The notes under the pieces: generated by a model
Told to the model about the DNA's origin: nothing
Database searches by the model: none
The model's input: the letters and a program-made list of their open reading frames with translations, nothing else
Source of the DNA: Paraburkholderia largidicola
GTDB lineage: Bacteria > Pseudomonadota > Gammaproteobacteria > Burkholderiales > Burkholderiaceae
Direction of reading: 5' to 3'
DNA: 64,000 nucleotides
Assembly (NCBI RefSeq): GCF_013426895.1
Contig: NZ_AP023176.1
Span: 186,001 to 250,000, forward strand
Made by a program: the position numbers and the translations under genes
In this document: positions 52,956-61,753 of the stretch, piece after piece
Layout of the letters: the number at the start of each line of letters is the position of its first letter
Numbering within the stretch: position 1 is the first letter of the stretch

Positions 52956-53951
52956 ATTGCCGCGATGGCGATGACTGGGTCGGCTTTTGGCCAGTCGGTC
53001 GAAAACTTCTATCACGGCAAGACCTTGACGCTCGTCGTCAGCGCCGACGCGGGTACGCCCACGGACATCATTGCGCGCCAGTTCGCGCGCTTCTTCGTGA
53101 ACTACATTCCCGGCAAACCCCGCGCGGTGGTAATGAACGTGGTCGGGGCAGGCGGAATGGTTGCGGCAGCTTCGCTTCAATCCAGACAGCCCAATGACGG
53201 CACCGTGATCGGCTTCCTGCAGCGCAACAACCTTTATATTCCGTTGCTCGATCCGCGCCAGAACCGGTTCGATCCGCGTCAGGTGAGATGGCTTGGCAGT
53301 CTCAACAAAGTCGAGTACGCGCTGGTCTCGATGACGCGATCTGGCGTCACCACGGCAGACGATCTCACTAAAAAGAAGATGTACATCGGCGCAACGGGTT
53401 TCGCCAACGAGGACCGGACGCTGCCCGCGTTGCTCGATGAATATCTCGGCGCCAAGATGAGCATCGTGCCTGGCTACACGGGGCGCGGCGAAGTGTATCT
53501 GGCGATGCAGCGCGGCGAAGTCGATGGCTGGGCATCGACCATCGACGGGCTGCAACAGGGTGAGCCCGTGCGGATGCTCGCCAACGGCAAGATGAAGGTG
53601 CTGCTGCATCTGGGCTGGAAAAGTCCGGCTCCTTTCCAGGATGTGCCGAACCTGAGCGCCTACATCACCAGTCCCGACGTCAAAGAACTGTTCAACCTGT
53701 TCCTGCTGCCGTTCCAGGCGGGCCGGCCGATCGCCGTGCCGAAAGACGTGCCGCAGGATCGTCTCGATGCGTTGCGCACTGCCTTCGCAAAGACGATCGC
53801 AGACCCCGAGTTCATCGCGGCAATGACACATTCGGGCTTTCCGATCGATCCGATCGACGGAAGCGCGGTGGAAAAGATCGTCAGCAGGTTGTATGCGACA
53901 CCCGAACCGCAGCTCGAGAGCGCGCGCAAGCTCATCTTTAGTTCCCGTTGA
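52911..53951 (+). CDS. Tripartite tricarboxylate transporter substrate-binding protein (TctC/Bug family)
   Basis: This 346-residue periplasmic binding protein has a signal peptide (cleavage near GSAFGQ) and the Bug-type layout: FYHGKTLTLVVSADAGTPTDIIARQFARF, PGKPRAVVMNVVGAGGMVAAASL, and the late DVPQDRLDALRTAFAKTIADPEFIAAM. It binds a carboxylated substrate for the TctA-TctB permease encoded downstream. It is transcribed from a promoter carrying the LysR dyad. Its signal-peptide start is shared with the unrelated porin at 49032. Confidence 0.9.
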   Translation: MKFRTAIRACAALLGIAAMAMTGSAFGQSVENFYHGKTLTLVVSADAGTPTDIIARQFARFFVNYIPGKPRAVVMNVVGAGGMVAAASLQSRQPNDGTVIGFLQRNNLYIPLLDPRQNRFDPRQVRWLGSLNKVEYALVSMTRSGVTTADDLTKKKMYIGATGFANEDRTLPALLDEYLGAKMSIVPGYTGRGEVYLAMQRGEVDGWASTIDGLQQGEPVRMLANGKMKVLLHLGWKSPAPFQDVPNLSAYITSPDVKELFNLFLLPFQAGRPIAVPKDVPQDRLDALRTAFAKTIADPEFIAAMTHSGFPIDPIDGSAVEKIVSRLYATPEPQLESARKLIFSSR

Positions 53952-54066
53952 CCGCAGCAGAGGCAGTGCGGCTCAGTTCGCTCGCACGCCCGGCTCGATC
54001 TGAAGCAGCGCATGTCATGAACCTCATGTGGGTGAATGACGGCACATCACCACGAGGTTAATTCAC

Positions 54067-54921
54067 ATGACGCCCGACATTATCGACATTCACCCGCACA
54101 TCATCTCGGCGGATACGGATCGCTACCCGATCGCGCCTCAACATGGACATCGTTCGAAGTGGTCCGCTACGCGTCCCGTCACATTCGAGCAGATGATCGC
54201 AGAGATGGATGAAGCGGGTGTGGCGAAAGCGGCGATCGTGCATTCGTCGACGACTTACGGTCACAACAACGCATACGTGGCGGACAGCGTGGCGCAGTAT
54301 CCGAAGCGCTTCACGGGTGTCTATTCATTCGACCTGCTTGCGCCCGATGCATTGAAGACCTTCGACTACTGGCTTGCCAACGGCATGGGCGGAATCCGGC
54401 TTTTCACGGGCGGCGCGACCCATCAGGGCGATGCAAGCTGGCTGATCGATCCCGCCACGTTCCCGATCTGGGAGCGTTGCGCCGACATCGGCATGACGAT
54501 GGCCGTTCAGACGACACCCGACGGCTTATCGATGGTCGCTGAACTGGCTGAACGTTTCCCCACGGTGAAGATCGCGCTCGATCACTGCGGTAGGCCCGAT
54601 ATCGAAGATGGGCCGCCCTATGCAGGTTGCGCGGCGCTGTTCGATCTGGCGAAGTACGACAACGTGTACATGAAGATCACGCCGCGAACCTTCGATCTCG
54701 CGCAAGCCGCAAAGGGCGGGGCGGAGGCGTTTTTCCCGCAACTGGTCAAGGTGTTCGGCGCCGACCACCTGGCATTCGGATCGAACTACCCGGCGTCCGC
54801 AGGGCCGTTGAGGAATCTGATCGATCAGGGACACGCGTGTTTCGCAAGTCTCAGCGATGACGAGCGCGCATGGGTCTGGGGCCGCACGGCCAAAGTGCTT
54901 TATCCGACGCTGGCCGACTGA
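54067..54921 (+). CDS. Amidohydrolase (PDC-hydrolase-like), copy 1
   Basis: This 284-residue TIM-barrel hydrolase of the amidohydrolase_2 type has the metal motif DIHPHII (H9, H11), then IVHSSTTYGHNN, GGIRLFTGG, IALDHCGRPD and the late AFGSNYPAS with the conserved aspartate position replaced by asparagine context. It resembles 2-pyrone-4,6-dicarboxylate hydrolase-type enzymes that open or hydrolyse ring-derived acids. A paralogue of the same length class lies at 61754-62599. It lies between the TctC and TctA-TctB genes. Confidence 0.85.
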   Translation: MTPDIIDIHPHIISADTDRYPIAPQHGHRSKWSATRPVTFEQMIAEMDEAGVAKAAIVHSSTTYGHNNAYVADSVAQYPKRFTGVYSFDLLAPDALKTFDYWLANGMGGIRLFTGGATHQGDASWLIDPATFPIWERCADIGMTMAVQTTPDGLSMVAELAERFPTVKIALDHCGRPDIEDGPPYAGCAALFDLAKYDNVYMKITPRTFDLAQAAKGGAEAFFPQLVKVFGADHLAFGSNYPASAGPLRNLIDQGHACFASLSDDERAWVWGRTAKVLYPTLAD

Positions 54922-54983
54922 AGGTCGCCTTCGCAGGCACACAGGATGAGCCAACCGGGCTTGCCATTTCATCAGGATGACGT

Positions 54984-56990
54984 ATGGAATTTTTCAACGA
55001 TCCGACGCTGTTGGCCGCAGGCCATGCGCTGTCGACGCTCCTGCAATTCAACCGTCTGATCTTCCTTGTGTTCGGCGTCGTGGTTGGACTCGCGATCGGG
55101 CTCCTGCCGGGGATCGGTGGGCTGACAGGCTTTGCACTGCTGGTGCCGTTCACTTACACGATGGACCCGTATGCGGCCTTCGCCATGCTGCTCGGCATGG
55201 CGTCCGTCATCACCACTTCGGACGTGATTCCCGCCGTGCTGTTCGGCGTGCCGGGACATGCGGCTTCGCAGGCGACCGTACTCGACGGCTTGCCCATGAC
55301 GAAGCGCGGTGAAGCGTCGCGCGCATTGAGCGCGTGCTATATGTCGTCGTTGTTCGGCGGTCTGATCGGCGCTGTCATTCTTGCGTTTTCGCTGCCGCTG
55401 GTGCGGCCGTTCGTTCTTTCGGTTGGCACGCCCGAAATGCTCGGGCTCACGATATTCGGTGTTTCGATGGTATCGGCACTGTCGGGCAACGCGCCGCTGC
55501 GAGGCGTGGTCGCAGCCTGTTTCGGCATCCTGGTCGGTATGGTGGGCACCAACGTCGCAACAGGGCAAATGCGCTGGACAGGGGACATTCTTTATCTCCA
55601 GGACGGTATTCCGCTGGTACCGATCATCCTTGGAATCTTCGCGCTGCCCGAGTTGTGCGAGCTCGCCATCCGGCGCACGGCCATCGCCGAGAATGTGCAG
55701 TTCAGTTCGCGCGAGGGGATGCGGCAGGGCGTCGTCGACAGTCTGCGCAACTGGTTTCTGATTCTTCGCTGCGGCGGCCTTGGCGCGATCCTCGGGGCGG
55801 TGCCGGGCATCACGGGTGCGGTGACGGACTGGATCGCCTATGGTCACGCTCTGCAGACCTCGAAAGGCGCGAAGCAAACCTTCACCAGGGGCGATGTGCG
55901 CGGCGTGATCGCGCCTGAAGCAGCCAATAACGCGCGGGAAGGTGGCAGTCTCGTGCCGATGCTGTCGTTCGGCGTACCCGGCGGCGCGGCGCAGGCTATC
56001 CTGCTCGGGGCGATGATGGTGCATGGATTTATCCCCGGCCCCGACATGCTGACCAAGCACCTCGACTTCACGTATTCGATGGTCTGGTCCATCGCGCTGG
56101 CCAATATCTTCGGCGCGGGTTTGTGCTTTCTGCTCAGTGGCCAGTTCGCCAAAATTTCGACGCTGCGCTACACGCTGATCCTGCCCGTCATCATGCCGAT
56201 TATCTACGTCGGGGCTTTCCAGGGTTCGCGTAGCTGGGGAGACCTGTTCGTGCTGCTGATTGCAGGCGTGATCGGCTGGACCATGAAGCGTCTGAGATGG
56301 GCACGGCCGCCGCTGATCCTCGGCCTCGTGCTTGGTGTGCTGATGGAGCGTTACATGTCGATCTCCTTCGTGCGCTACGGCACGGATTGGGTGACGCGCC
56401 CGGTCGTCATGGTGCTGCTCATCCTCGCAGCGCTGGTTTTTTTCAAGCCGATGTTCACCGCGCTGCGCGTGGGCGGGTTCGCGCGGATGCGCCCGAGCGG
56501 GACGATCACGTTCAAGCGCGAAGACCTGGTCTATGTGTTCTTTATCGGCGTCGGGATCTACATGCTGGTGACGGCGCAGAGCTGGCTGTTGATGGCGAGA
56601 ATCGGGCCGACGGTCATCGCGAGCATTCTCGTCATCGCCGGAACGCTCAGCCTGGCGTACAAGGTCCTGGTCATTCCTGCTCATGCAGGCGCGGCGCACG
56701 CCGGCGGCGGCATTCACATGGATGTGTCGAGCGATCATGAAGAGAAGCTGTCGAACACGGTGACGCTGTTGCGGGCAGCGAGGTTTCTCGGCTGGTTCAT
56801 CGCCTTCCTCGTCTGCATGTCCCTGATCGGCATGATCCCGACGGTGCCGATCATCATCGTGGCGTTCATGCGTATCGAGGGACGCGAGTCCTGGCGGTTG
56901 AGTCTGATTCTCGCCGCCTGTGTGACGGCGCTCATCTATGGCGTGTTCGACCAGATCATTCATATCCCCTGGCCGAGCAGTCTCCTTTAA
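54984..56990 (+). CDS. Tripartite tricarboxylate transporter TctA-TctB fusion permease
   Basis: This 668-residue membrane protein has the TctA signature near the N-terminus (GLLPGIGGLTGFALLVPFTYTMDP) and repeated in the second half (LSFGVPGGAAQAILLGAMMVHGF). It runs to about residue 500 with many helices. Residues about 510-665 form a TctB-like four-helix domain (DLVYVFFIGVGIYMLVTAQSW; IPTVPIIIVAFMRIEGRESW). In most bacteria TctA and TctB are separate. Together with the upstream TctC it completes a secondary uptake system for a carboxylic acid. Confidence 0.9.
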   Translation: MEFFNDPTLLAAGHALSTLLQFNRLIFLVFGVVVGLAIGLLPGIGGLTGFALLVPFTYTMDPYAAFAMLLGMASVITTSDVIPAVLFGVPGHAASQATVLDGLPMTKRGEASRALSACYMSSLFGGLIGAVILAFSLPLVRPFVLSVGTPEMLGLTIFGVSMVSALSGNAPLRGVVAACFGILVGMVGTNVATGQMRWTGDILYLQDGIPLVPIILGIFALPELCELAIRRTAIAENVQFSSREGMRQGVVDSLRNWFLILRCGGLGAILGAVPGITGAVTDWIAYGHALQTSKGAKQTFTRGDVRGVIAPEAANNAREGGSLVPMLSFGVPGGAAQAILLGAMMVHGFIPGPDMLTKHLDFTYSMVWSIALANIFGAGLCFLLSGQFAKISTLRYTLILPVIMPIIYVGAFQGSRSWGDLFVLLIAGVIGWTMKRLRWARPPLILGLVLGVLMERYMSISFVRYGTDWVTRPVVMVLLILAALVFFKPMFTALRVGGFARMRPSGTITFKREDLVYVFFIGVGIYMLVTAQSWLLMARIGPTVIASILVIAGTLSLAYKVLVIPAHAGAAHAGGGIHMDVSSDHEEKLSNTVTLLRAARFLGWFIAFLVCMSLIGMIPTVPIIIVAFMRIEGRESWRLSLILAACVTALIYGVFDQIIHIPWPSSLL

Positions 56991-57081
56991 CGCGCTCATC
57001 ATGGCGATGCGTCGTCGACGGCACGACGCGAATTCGACGCTCAGCATCGTTTGAATGGAAGAACCCCGGAAGGAAACAGGA

Positions 57082-57612
57082 ATGACGGACAACCGACTCG
57101 AACGTATCGACCCGGACAAGGCCACCGGCGAACAGAAGAAAGTGATTTCGCGGCTGGGCGAGGGGCGAGGACGCATCCCCACACCGTTCAACATCTGGCT
57201 GCACAACCCGAATCTGGCGGAAGGAATGGAGATCATCGGCACGCATGTCGATCACTCGCCCGTGCTCTCCGAGGCGGAGAGCGAAGTCGCGATTCTGTCG
57301 ACGGCCGTTTTCTGGAATGCGGCGTATGTCATCGCCAATCACAAACGGCATGCGTTGAAGTCGGGCGTGCCGGAAGCCGTGGTCGCTGCAATCCTCGAAA
57401 AGCGGCGACCCGAAGCTGGCAGTGACCGATTCGGCCTGATTTGCGATGCAGTCTGCGACATTCTTGCGGGCGGGGCGATCGACGATACGCGTTTTGCTCG
57501 CTATGACGCAGCGCTGGGCCGTGCGGTCATTGCCGAGCTGCTGATCACGGTCGGCTACTTCACGTCGATTTCCCTCGGCATGACGCTGCACGCGCTTCGG
57601 CCCAAGGACTGA
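57082..57612 (+). CDS. Carboxymuconolactone decarboxylase/AhpD-family protein
   Basis: This 176-residue helical protein has the CMD/AhpD-type fold (GRIPTPFNIWLHNPNLAEGMEIIGTHVDHSPVLSEAESEVAILSTAVFWNAAYVIANHKRHAL). The CxxC of AhpD peroxidase-type members is absent, which favours a ring-acid decarboxylase or an unassigned role over redox activity. The start at MTDNRLERID follows AAGGAA. It lies between the transporter gene and the second LysR gene in the same direction. Confidence 0.85.
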   Translation: MTDNRLERIDPDKATGEQKKVISRLGEGRGRIPTPFNIWLHNPNLAEGMEIIGTHVDHSPVLSEAESEVAILSTAVFWNAAYVIANHKRHALKSGVPEAVVAAILEKRRPEAGSDRFGLICDAVCDILAGGAIDDTRFARYDAALGRAVIAELLITVGYFTSISLGMTLHALRPKD

Positions 57613-57669
57613 CCCGAACAGACCCGGCGGCGGGTGTGATCGACAGTGTGCCGTCGCACGTGACGTTGC

Positions 57670-57685
57670 TTAACCAGAAGGTGAA
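57670..57685 (+). promoter_or_regulatory. LysR-type operator before LysR-2
   Basis: TTAACCAGAAGGTGAA is a near-perfect TTNACC-N4-GGTNAA dyad ending 18 bases before the LysR-2 start, in the same position as the copy before LysR-1. Confidence 0.65.
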
Positions 57686-57703
57686 ACCGCAGAGGTACAC
57701 GAC

Positions 57704-58711
57704 GTGTCAGCTCTCGACTGGTACCTGCAGATCAACCTGAAGGCGCGGCACCTGCGCCTGCTCGTGACGATCGACACATACCGCAACCTCACGCAGGTGG
57801 CCGACGTCACGCATGTGACGGTGCCCGCCGTCTCGAAGTCACTGGCCGAACTCGAACGGGGACTCGGACTCTCGCTGTTTTCGCGCACGGCGCAGGGTCT
57901 CGTGCCCACGCCGTACGGCGATTGCCTGATTCGCCACGCGCGGGAGATGCTGACCATCCTGCATCAGGCGCGCGACGAACTGAAGGCACTGAGTTCGGGG
58001 ACCGAAGGCAAGGTTCACATCGGTATGTTGCCCGCCTCGGCTTCCGTGCTGCTGCCGCAGGCTTTGAGCATCCTGAAGCAGCGCTCGCCCGGAACCAACG
58101 TGATGGTCACGGAAGGTACGACGGCGCTGCTGCTGCCTGAACTCTGGCAGGGCCATCTCGATCTGGTGGTGGGCCGTTTGCCGCCGCCGGATACGCTCGG
58201 CAGCTTCCAGGAGAAGGAGCTTTTAGAAGAGCCCGTGACGCTGATGACGGGCCGTCATCATCCGCTGGCGCGCAGGAAAACGCTGGCATGGTCGGATCTG
58301 CGACCCTTCCCATGGATACTGCCGCCCGTCGGTTCGATACTGCGTGACCCGCTGGAGCGCGCGCTCGAAGCGCACGACGTGCCGTTGACCAGCAACTACA
58401 TCGAAACCCTCTCGATTCACGTTGCGCGCGCGCATCTGCAAATCTCGGACTTCATCGCTGTGATGGCCGGGACGCCTACTGGCGACACCGCTCAGCCGCT
58501 TCATACGCTTCCGTTGAGCCTGCCCCGGCTGTTGCGCCCGGCCGGCGTGCTGTGGAATCGCAATCGCGGCTTGACGCCCAGCGCGCAACTGATGGTCGCG
58601 TGTCTGGAGGAGGCCGCGCAACGCCTGCAGGCGGGACTCGGCAATGCCCCGCGTGCAGCGTCGTCATCCGTCAAAGGGAACCGGCTCCACGCGTCTCCCG
58701 AGGCGACTTGA
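57704..58711 (+). CDS. LysR-family regulator, twin copy 2
   Basis: This 335-residue twin of LysR-1 is nearly identical from MSALDWYLQINLKARHL through the effector domain. It differs mainly in scattered effector residues and in a longer C-terminal tail (RAASSSVKGNRLHASPEAT). The GTG start follows the operator. Two regulators with the same DNA-binding helix but slightly different effector pockets could read two related inducers at shared promoters. Confidence 0.94.
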   Translation: MSALDWYLQINLKARHLRLLVTIDTYRNLTQVADVTHVTVPAVSKSLAELERGLGLSLFSRTAQGLVPTPYGDCLIRHAREMLTILHQARDELKALSSGTEGKVHIGMLPASASVLLPQALSILKQRSPGTNVMVTEGTTALLLPELWQGHLDLVVGRLPPPDTLGSFQEKELLEEPVTLMTGRHHPLARRKTLAWSDLRPFPWILPPVGSILRDPLERALEAHDVPLTSNYIETLSIHVARAHLQISDFIAVMAGTPTGDTAQPLHTLPLSLPRLLRPAGVLWNRNRGLTPSAQLMVACLEEAAQRLQAGLGNAPRAASSSVKGNRLHASPEAT

Positions 58712-58853
58712 GCGTACGTCCGTCGTCGTAATCCTCAATATGCGCAGCCCGCCGCACATGGCGGGTTTGTCAGCTTGCTGCCAGCTTTTTGACAGTTCGG
58801 CCGCTCTACACTTCGTCGTGGTGTACCCGTTTTTCACAAGAGCGGAGACCGTG

Positions 58854-59153
58854 ATGAAGAAGATCATTCTTGCGTGTTTGACTCTTCCCGTGTTGCTGGC
58901 GGCGTGCGCTGCACCACCCGCTGACAATGTATCGAGCGCCCATATCACGCCCCGTCAGTGTCAGGATCTCGCGGCGCTCAGACAGGGTGCTGAACCCACG
59001 CATCAGCGCCTGGGCAGCGAGGCGGACGTGCTGCTGACGGCGGGATACAACTCGGTGACCGATGCGGACATCTATCCTGGTGCCTTGCATCATGCCCAGC
59101 GACGCGTCAACTACTGGTACGCGAAAGACTGCCAGAACATAAAACCGGGTTGA
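58854..59153 (+). CDS. Small lipoprotein of unknown function
   Basis: This 99-residue protein has a lipoprotein signal peptide and lipobox LLAAC (C18). The mature part (ITPRQCQDLAALRQGAEPTHQRLGSEADVLLTAGYNSVTDADIYPGALHHAQRRVNYWY) is not a family I can name. GCGGAGACC precedes the start. It stands alone between the LysR-2 gene and the DHP-decarboxylase-like operon. Confidence 0.8.
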   Translation: MKKIILACLTLPVLLAACAAPPADNVSSAHITPRQCQDLAALRQGAEPTHQRLGSEADVLLTAGYNSVTDADIYPGALHHAQRRVNYWYAKDCQNIKPG

Positions 59154-59711
59154 TGCTGCCGGTGCGCGCACCCTGTGCATTCACAACGCTGCATGTGACA
59201 GCGAATGCGATGCTTTGCGGTTAGCTATTGAGTCAACATAACCGGAGACTCAACCTTGTCCGCGAAGGCGTTGCTGCGCCCTTGCAAGGCTCCCTGCAAG
59301 CATTGTTTTTTGCACCGCACGAACGGACGGCGCGCGTCCTTTCGAAGCGCTCCCATCGATATTGCCATCAAGCCGATTGACCCGACGAATCCGTCGCAAT
59401 AGCGTCGACATCCATTTCTCATACGCATCCACGAGCTACGCGCAGCGGCGCCCGACACGCCCTGCGCCGAGCTGGAACGGCAACTGCGTCATGCATGCCA
59501 TGGCGAGGCGCTGACGCCGGCACGCGTTCGCACAACGCTCCGAGGCTTTACCGAATGGTTAAGGCCCGCGCAGGTTAATTCAATAGACGGAAAACCAGCG
59601 CGGAAAGATCATTCAGTCAACGAGATCACCTGAACAGCCGTACAACTTGCCAGCAATTGGCGAGCGATAAGAGGCAGGTTGATCCGATTGTCCAAGTCAA
59701 AGGAGACTAAG
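59154..59711. other. Intergenic region with a LysR dyad and a coding-like open stretch
   Basis: No intact gene in 558 bases. A rightward open stretch (59403-59633) reads with protein-like composition (LRAAAPDTPCAELERQL, HGEALTPARVRTTL, GFTEWLRPAQ) but lacks a start codon; it may be a decayed gene end. The operator at 59547-59562 lies within it. Confidence 0.4.
59547..59562 (-). promoter_or_regulatory. LysR-type operator, DHP-decarboxylase-like operon
   Basis: Read on the minus strand it is TTAACCATTCGGTAAA, matching the porin-promoter copy in 13 of 16 bases. CAATAGAC on the plus strand begins 34 bases after its left edge (59581), the same spacing as at 48855 and 52728. Confidence 0.65.
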
Positions 59712-60683
59712 TTGACCAAGAAAGTCCACCTCAAGCTCGCTATCGCCGAGCATCCGCATACTGCTGCCATCCGTGACGGTTCCATCCCTATCGAAGGCGT
59801 GGATGCCGAGTTCATCACGGTTCACCCGCAAATCGGCGCGTTCCGCCGGATGGTGCGCGATGTCGAGTTCGACGTGTGCGAACTGGCGCCGACGACGTAC
59901 ATCATCGCGCGTGCATATGGCGCGCCGTTCGTCGCGCTGCCCATCTTCGTCGTGCGCCGCTTCCACCATGCAGGCCTACTGGTGCGTCCGGACGCCGGGA
60001 TCAAGTCGCCCAAGGACCTCGAAGGCAAGAAAGTCGGCGTGCGCGCCTATTCGGTGACGACGGGCGCATGGACGCGTCAGGTACTGATGGACGAGTTCGG
60101 CCTCGATGCATCGAAGGTGACCTGGGTTGTCGATGACGAAGAGCACGTCACGCAACTGAAGCTGCCGCCGAACGTGATTCACGCGCCCGCTGGCAGCTCG
60201 CTGGCGGAGATGATGGAGAAGGGCGAACTGGTGGCAGGCATGCACGGCAACGCGGGCATTGGCCGCACAGGCGCGCCGACGGGCGGCTGGAAGGAAGTCG
60301 AAGCCGACTACCCCGACCTGTTCCCGAATGCGGCCGAACTGGAAGCCGAGTACTACACGCGCACCGGGGTTTATCCGATGCACGGCACGATCGTCGTGAA
60401 GGACTCGGTGCTCGCCGAGCATCCGTGGGTCGCCAAATCGATCTACGACGCATTCGATCGGGCGAAGAAGGAATGGCTGACGCGTCTCGATGCGGGCGAA
60501 CTGACCGACAAGAAGAACAGGAAGTATGTGGAGCTGCAAAAGATCGTCGGGCACGATCCGCTGCCGTACGGCATCGAGGAAAACCGCAAGACCATCGAGG
60601 CGCTCGAAGCGACTGCGTTCAAGCAGGGCCTGACGCCGCGCCGCATGTCGATGAGCGAGCTGTTCGTCGATCCCCGCGTTTGA
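59712..60683 (+). CDS. 4,5-dihydroxyphthalate decarboxylase-family protein
   Basis: This 323-residue protein has the periplasmic-binding-protein fold of the 4,5-dihydroxyphthalate decarboxylase family but no signal peptide. Segments are HLKLAIAEHPHTAAIRDGSIPIEGVDAEF, DVCELAPTTYIIARAYG, LPIFVVRRFHHAGLLVR and GVRAYSVTTGAWTRQVL. By family it would decarboxylate an aromatic or related dicarboxylate in the cytoplasm. It starts with UUG: AAAGGAG sits six bases upstream, while an upstream in-frame TTG has no ribosome site. It is the first gene of a rightward operon. Confidence 0.85.
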   Translation: MTKKVHLKLAIAEHPHTAAIRDGSIPIEGVDAEFITVHPQIGAFRRMVRDVEFDVCELAPTTYIIARAYGAPFVALPIFVVRRFHHAGLLVRPDAGIKSPKDLEGKKVGVRAYSVTTGAWTRQVLMDEFGLDASKVTWVVDDEEHVTQLKLPPNVIHAPAGSSLAEMMEKGELVAGMHGNAGIGRTGAPTGGWKEVEADYPDLFPNAAELEAEYYTRTGVYPMHGTIVVKDSVLAEHPWVAKSIYDAFDRAKKEWLTRLDAGELTDKKNRKYVELQKIVGHDPLPYGIEENRKTIEALEATAFKQGLTPRRMSMSELFVDPRV

Positions 60684-60702
60684 ACTCCGGACGGAAGAAA
60701 AA

Positions 60703-61728
60703 ATGATCATCGATTGTCACGGTCACTTCACGACCGTCCCCGCTTCCTTCCGCGACTGGCGCGCCAGGCAGATCGAGTCCGCCAACGACCCGGCCAATGC
60801 GCCGCCGCTCTCCGGCGCGCACGTCAGCGACGACGAGATCCGCGAAGGTGTCGGCAACGGCCAGCTGCGCCTGCAGAAGGAACGCGGCGGCGACCTCACG
60901 CTGTTCTCGCCGATCGCAGGCCTGATGAGCCACCACCTCGGCAACGAACGCACGAGCCTCGAATGGGCCGAAGTATCGAACAACCTCGTGCGACGTGTCT
61001 GCGATCTGTACCCGGACAACTTCGTCCCCGTTTGCCAGTTGCCGCAGTCGCCGCTGGCGCCGCCGAAGAATTCCGTTGCCGAACTGCGCCGCTGCATCGA
61101 AGAGATGGGCTTCGTGGGCTGCAATCTGAATCCCGACCCGAGCGGCGGCTACTGGACGGGTAAGCCGATGACGGACCGCGAGTGGTATCCGCTCTACGAG
61201 GCGCTGTGCGATCTCGACGTGCCCGCCATGATTCACGTCGCGGCCTCATGCAATCCGTGCCATCACGGCACCGGCGCGCACTACCTGAACGCCGATACCT
61301 CGGTCTTCATGCAACTGCTGCAGGGCGACGTGTTCAAGGATTTCCCGACGCTGCGTCTCGTGATTCCGCACGGCGGCGGCGCGGTGCCGTACCACTGGGG
61401 ACGCTACCGGGGCATGTCGCTGGAGATCGCGAAGCGGCCGCTCGAAGGGCTTCTGAACAACGTCTTCTTCGACACGTGTGTCTATCACCATCCCGGCGTC
61501 GAACTGCTGACCAAGGTCGTGCCGACGAGCAACGTGCTGTTCGGCTCCGAAATGATCGGCGCCGTGCGCGGCCGCGATCCGAACACGGGCGAATACTTCG
61601 ACGACACCAGGCGCTACGTCGACGCGTGCACGGCACTGAGCGACACCGACCGTCACGCGATCTTCGAAGGCAATGTACGCCGCGTCTATCCGCGCCTGGA
61701 CGCACACCTCAAGGCCAAAGGACTGTAA
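60703..61728 (+). CDS. 4-oxalomesaconate hydratase-like amidohydrolase (LigJ-like)
   Basis: This 341-residue amidohydrolase_2 protein begins MIIDCHGHFTT (metal histidines H6, H8) and has DLTLFSPIAGLMSHHLG, GCNLNPDPSGGYWTG, MIHVAASCNPCHHGTGAHYLNADTSVFMQLLQG and IPHGGGAVPYHWGRYRG. This pattern is that of LigJ, which hydrates 4-oxalomesaconate in the meta-cleavage of protocatechuate. It follows the decarboxylase-like gene by 19 bases. A ring-cleavage dioxygenase is not visible in the window, so the pathway may differ from the classical one. Confidence 0.85.
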   Translation: MIIDCHGHFTTVPASFRDWRARQIESANDPANAPPLSGAHVSDDEIREGVGNGQLRLQKERGGDLTLFSPIAGLMSHHLGNERTSLEWAEVSNNLVRRVCDLYPDNFVPVCQLPQSPLAPPKNSVAELRRCIEEMGFVGCNLNPDPSGGYWTGKPMTDREWYPLYEALCDLDVPAMIHVAASCNPCHHGTGAHYLNADTSVFMQLLQGDVFKDFPTLRLVIPHGGGAVPYHWGRYRGMSLEIAKRPLEGLLNNVFFDTCVYHHPGVELLTKVVPTSNVLFGSEMIGAVRGRDPNTGEYFDDTRRYVDACTALSDTDRHAIFEGNVRRVYPRLDAHLKAKGL

Positions 61729-61753
61729 CGAAGCCGATAGCTGGACGGACATC

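Noticed and set aside
54972..57242. 756-codon open frame on the minus strand
   Set aside because: It is antisense to the TctA-TctB fusion, rich in D, H, R and Q as expected for shadow frames of high-GC genes, and shows no domain.
59679..59711. Upstream TTG as start of the DHP-decarboxylase-like gene
   Set aside because: It has no ribosome site, whereas AAAGGAG is six bases before the TTG at 59712.
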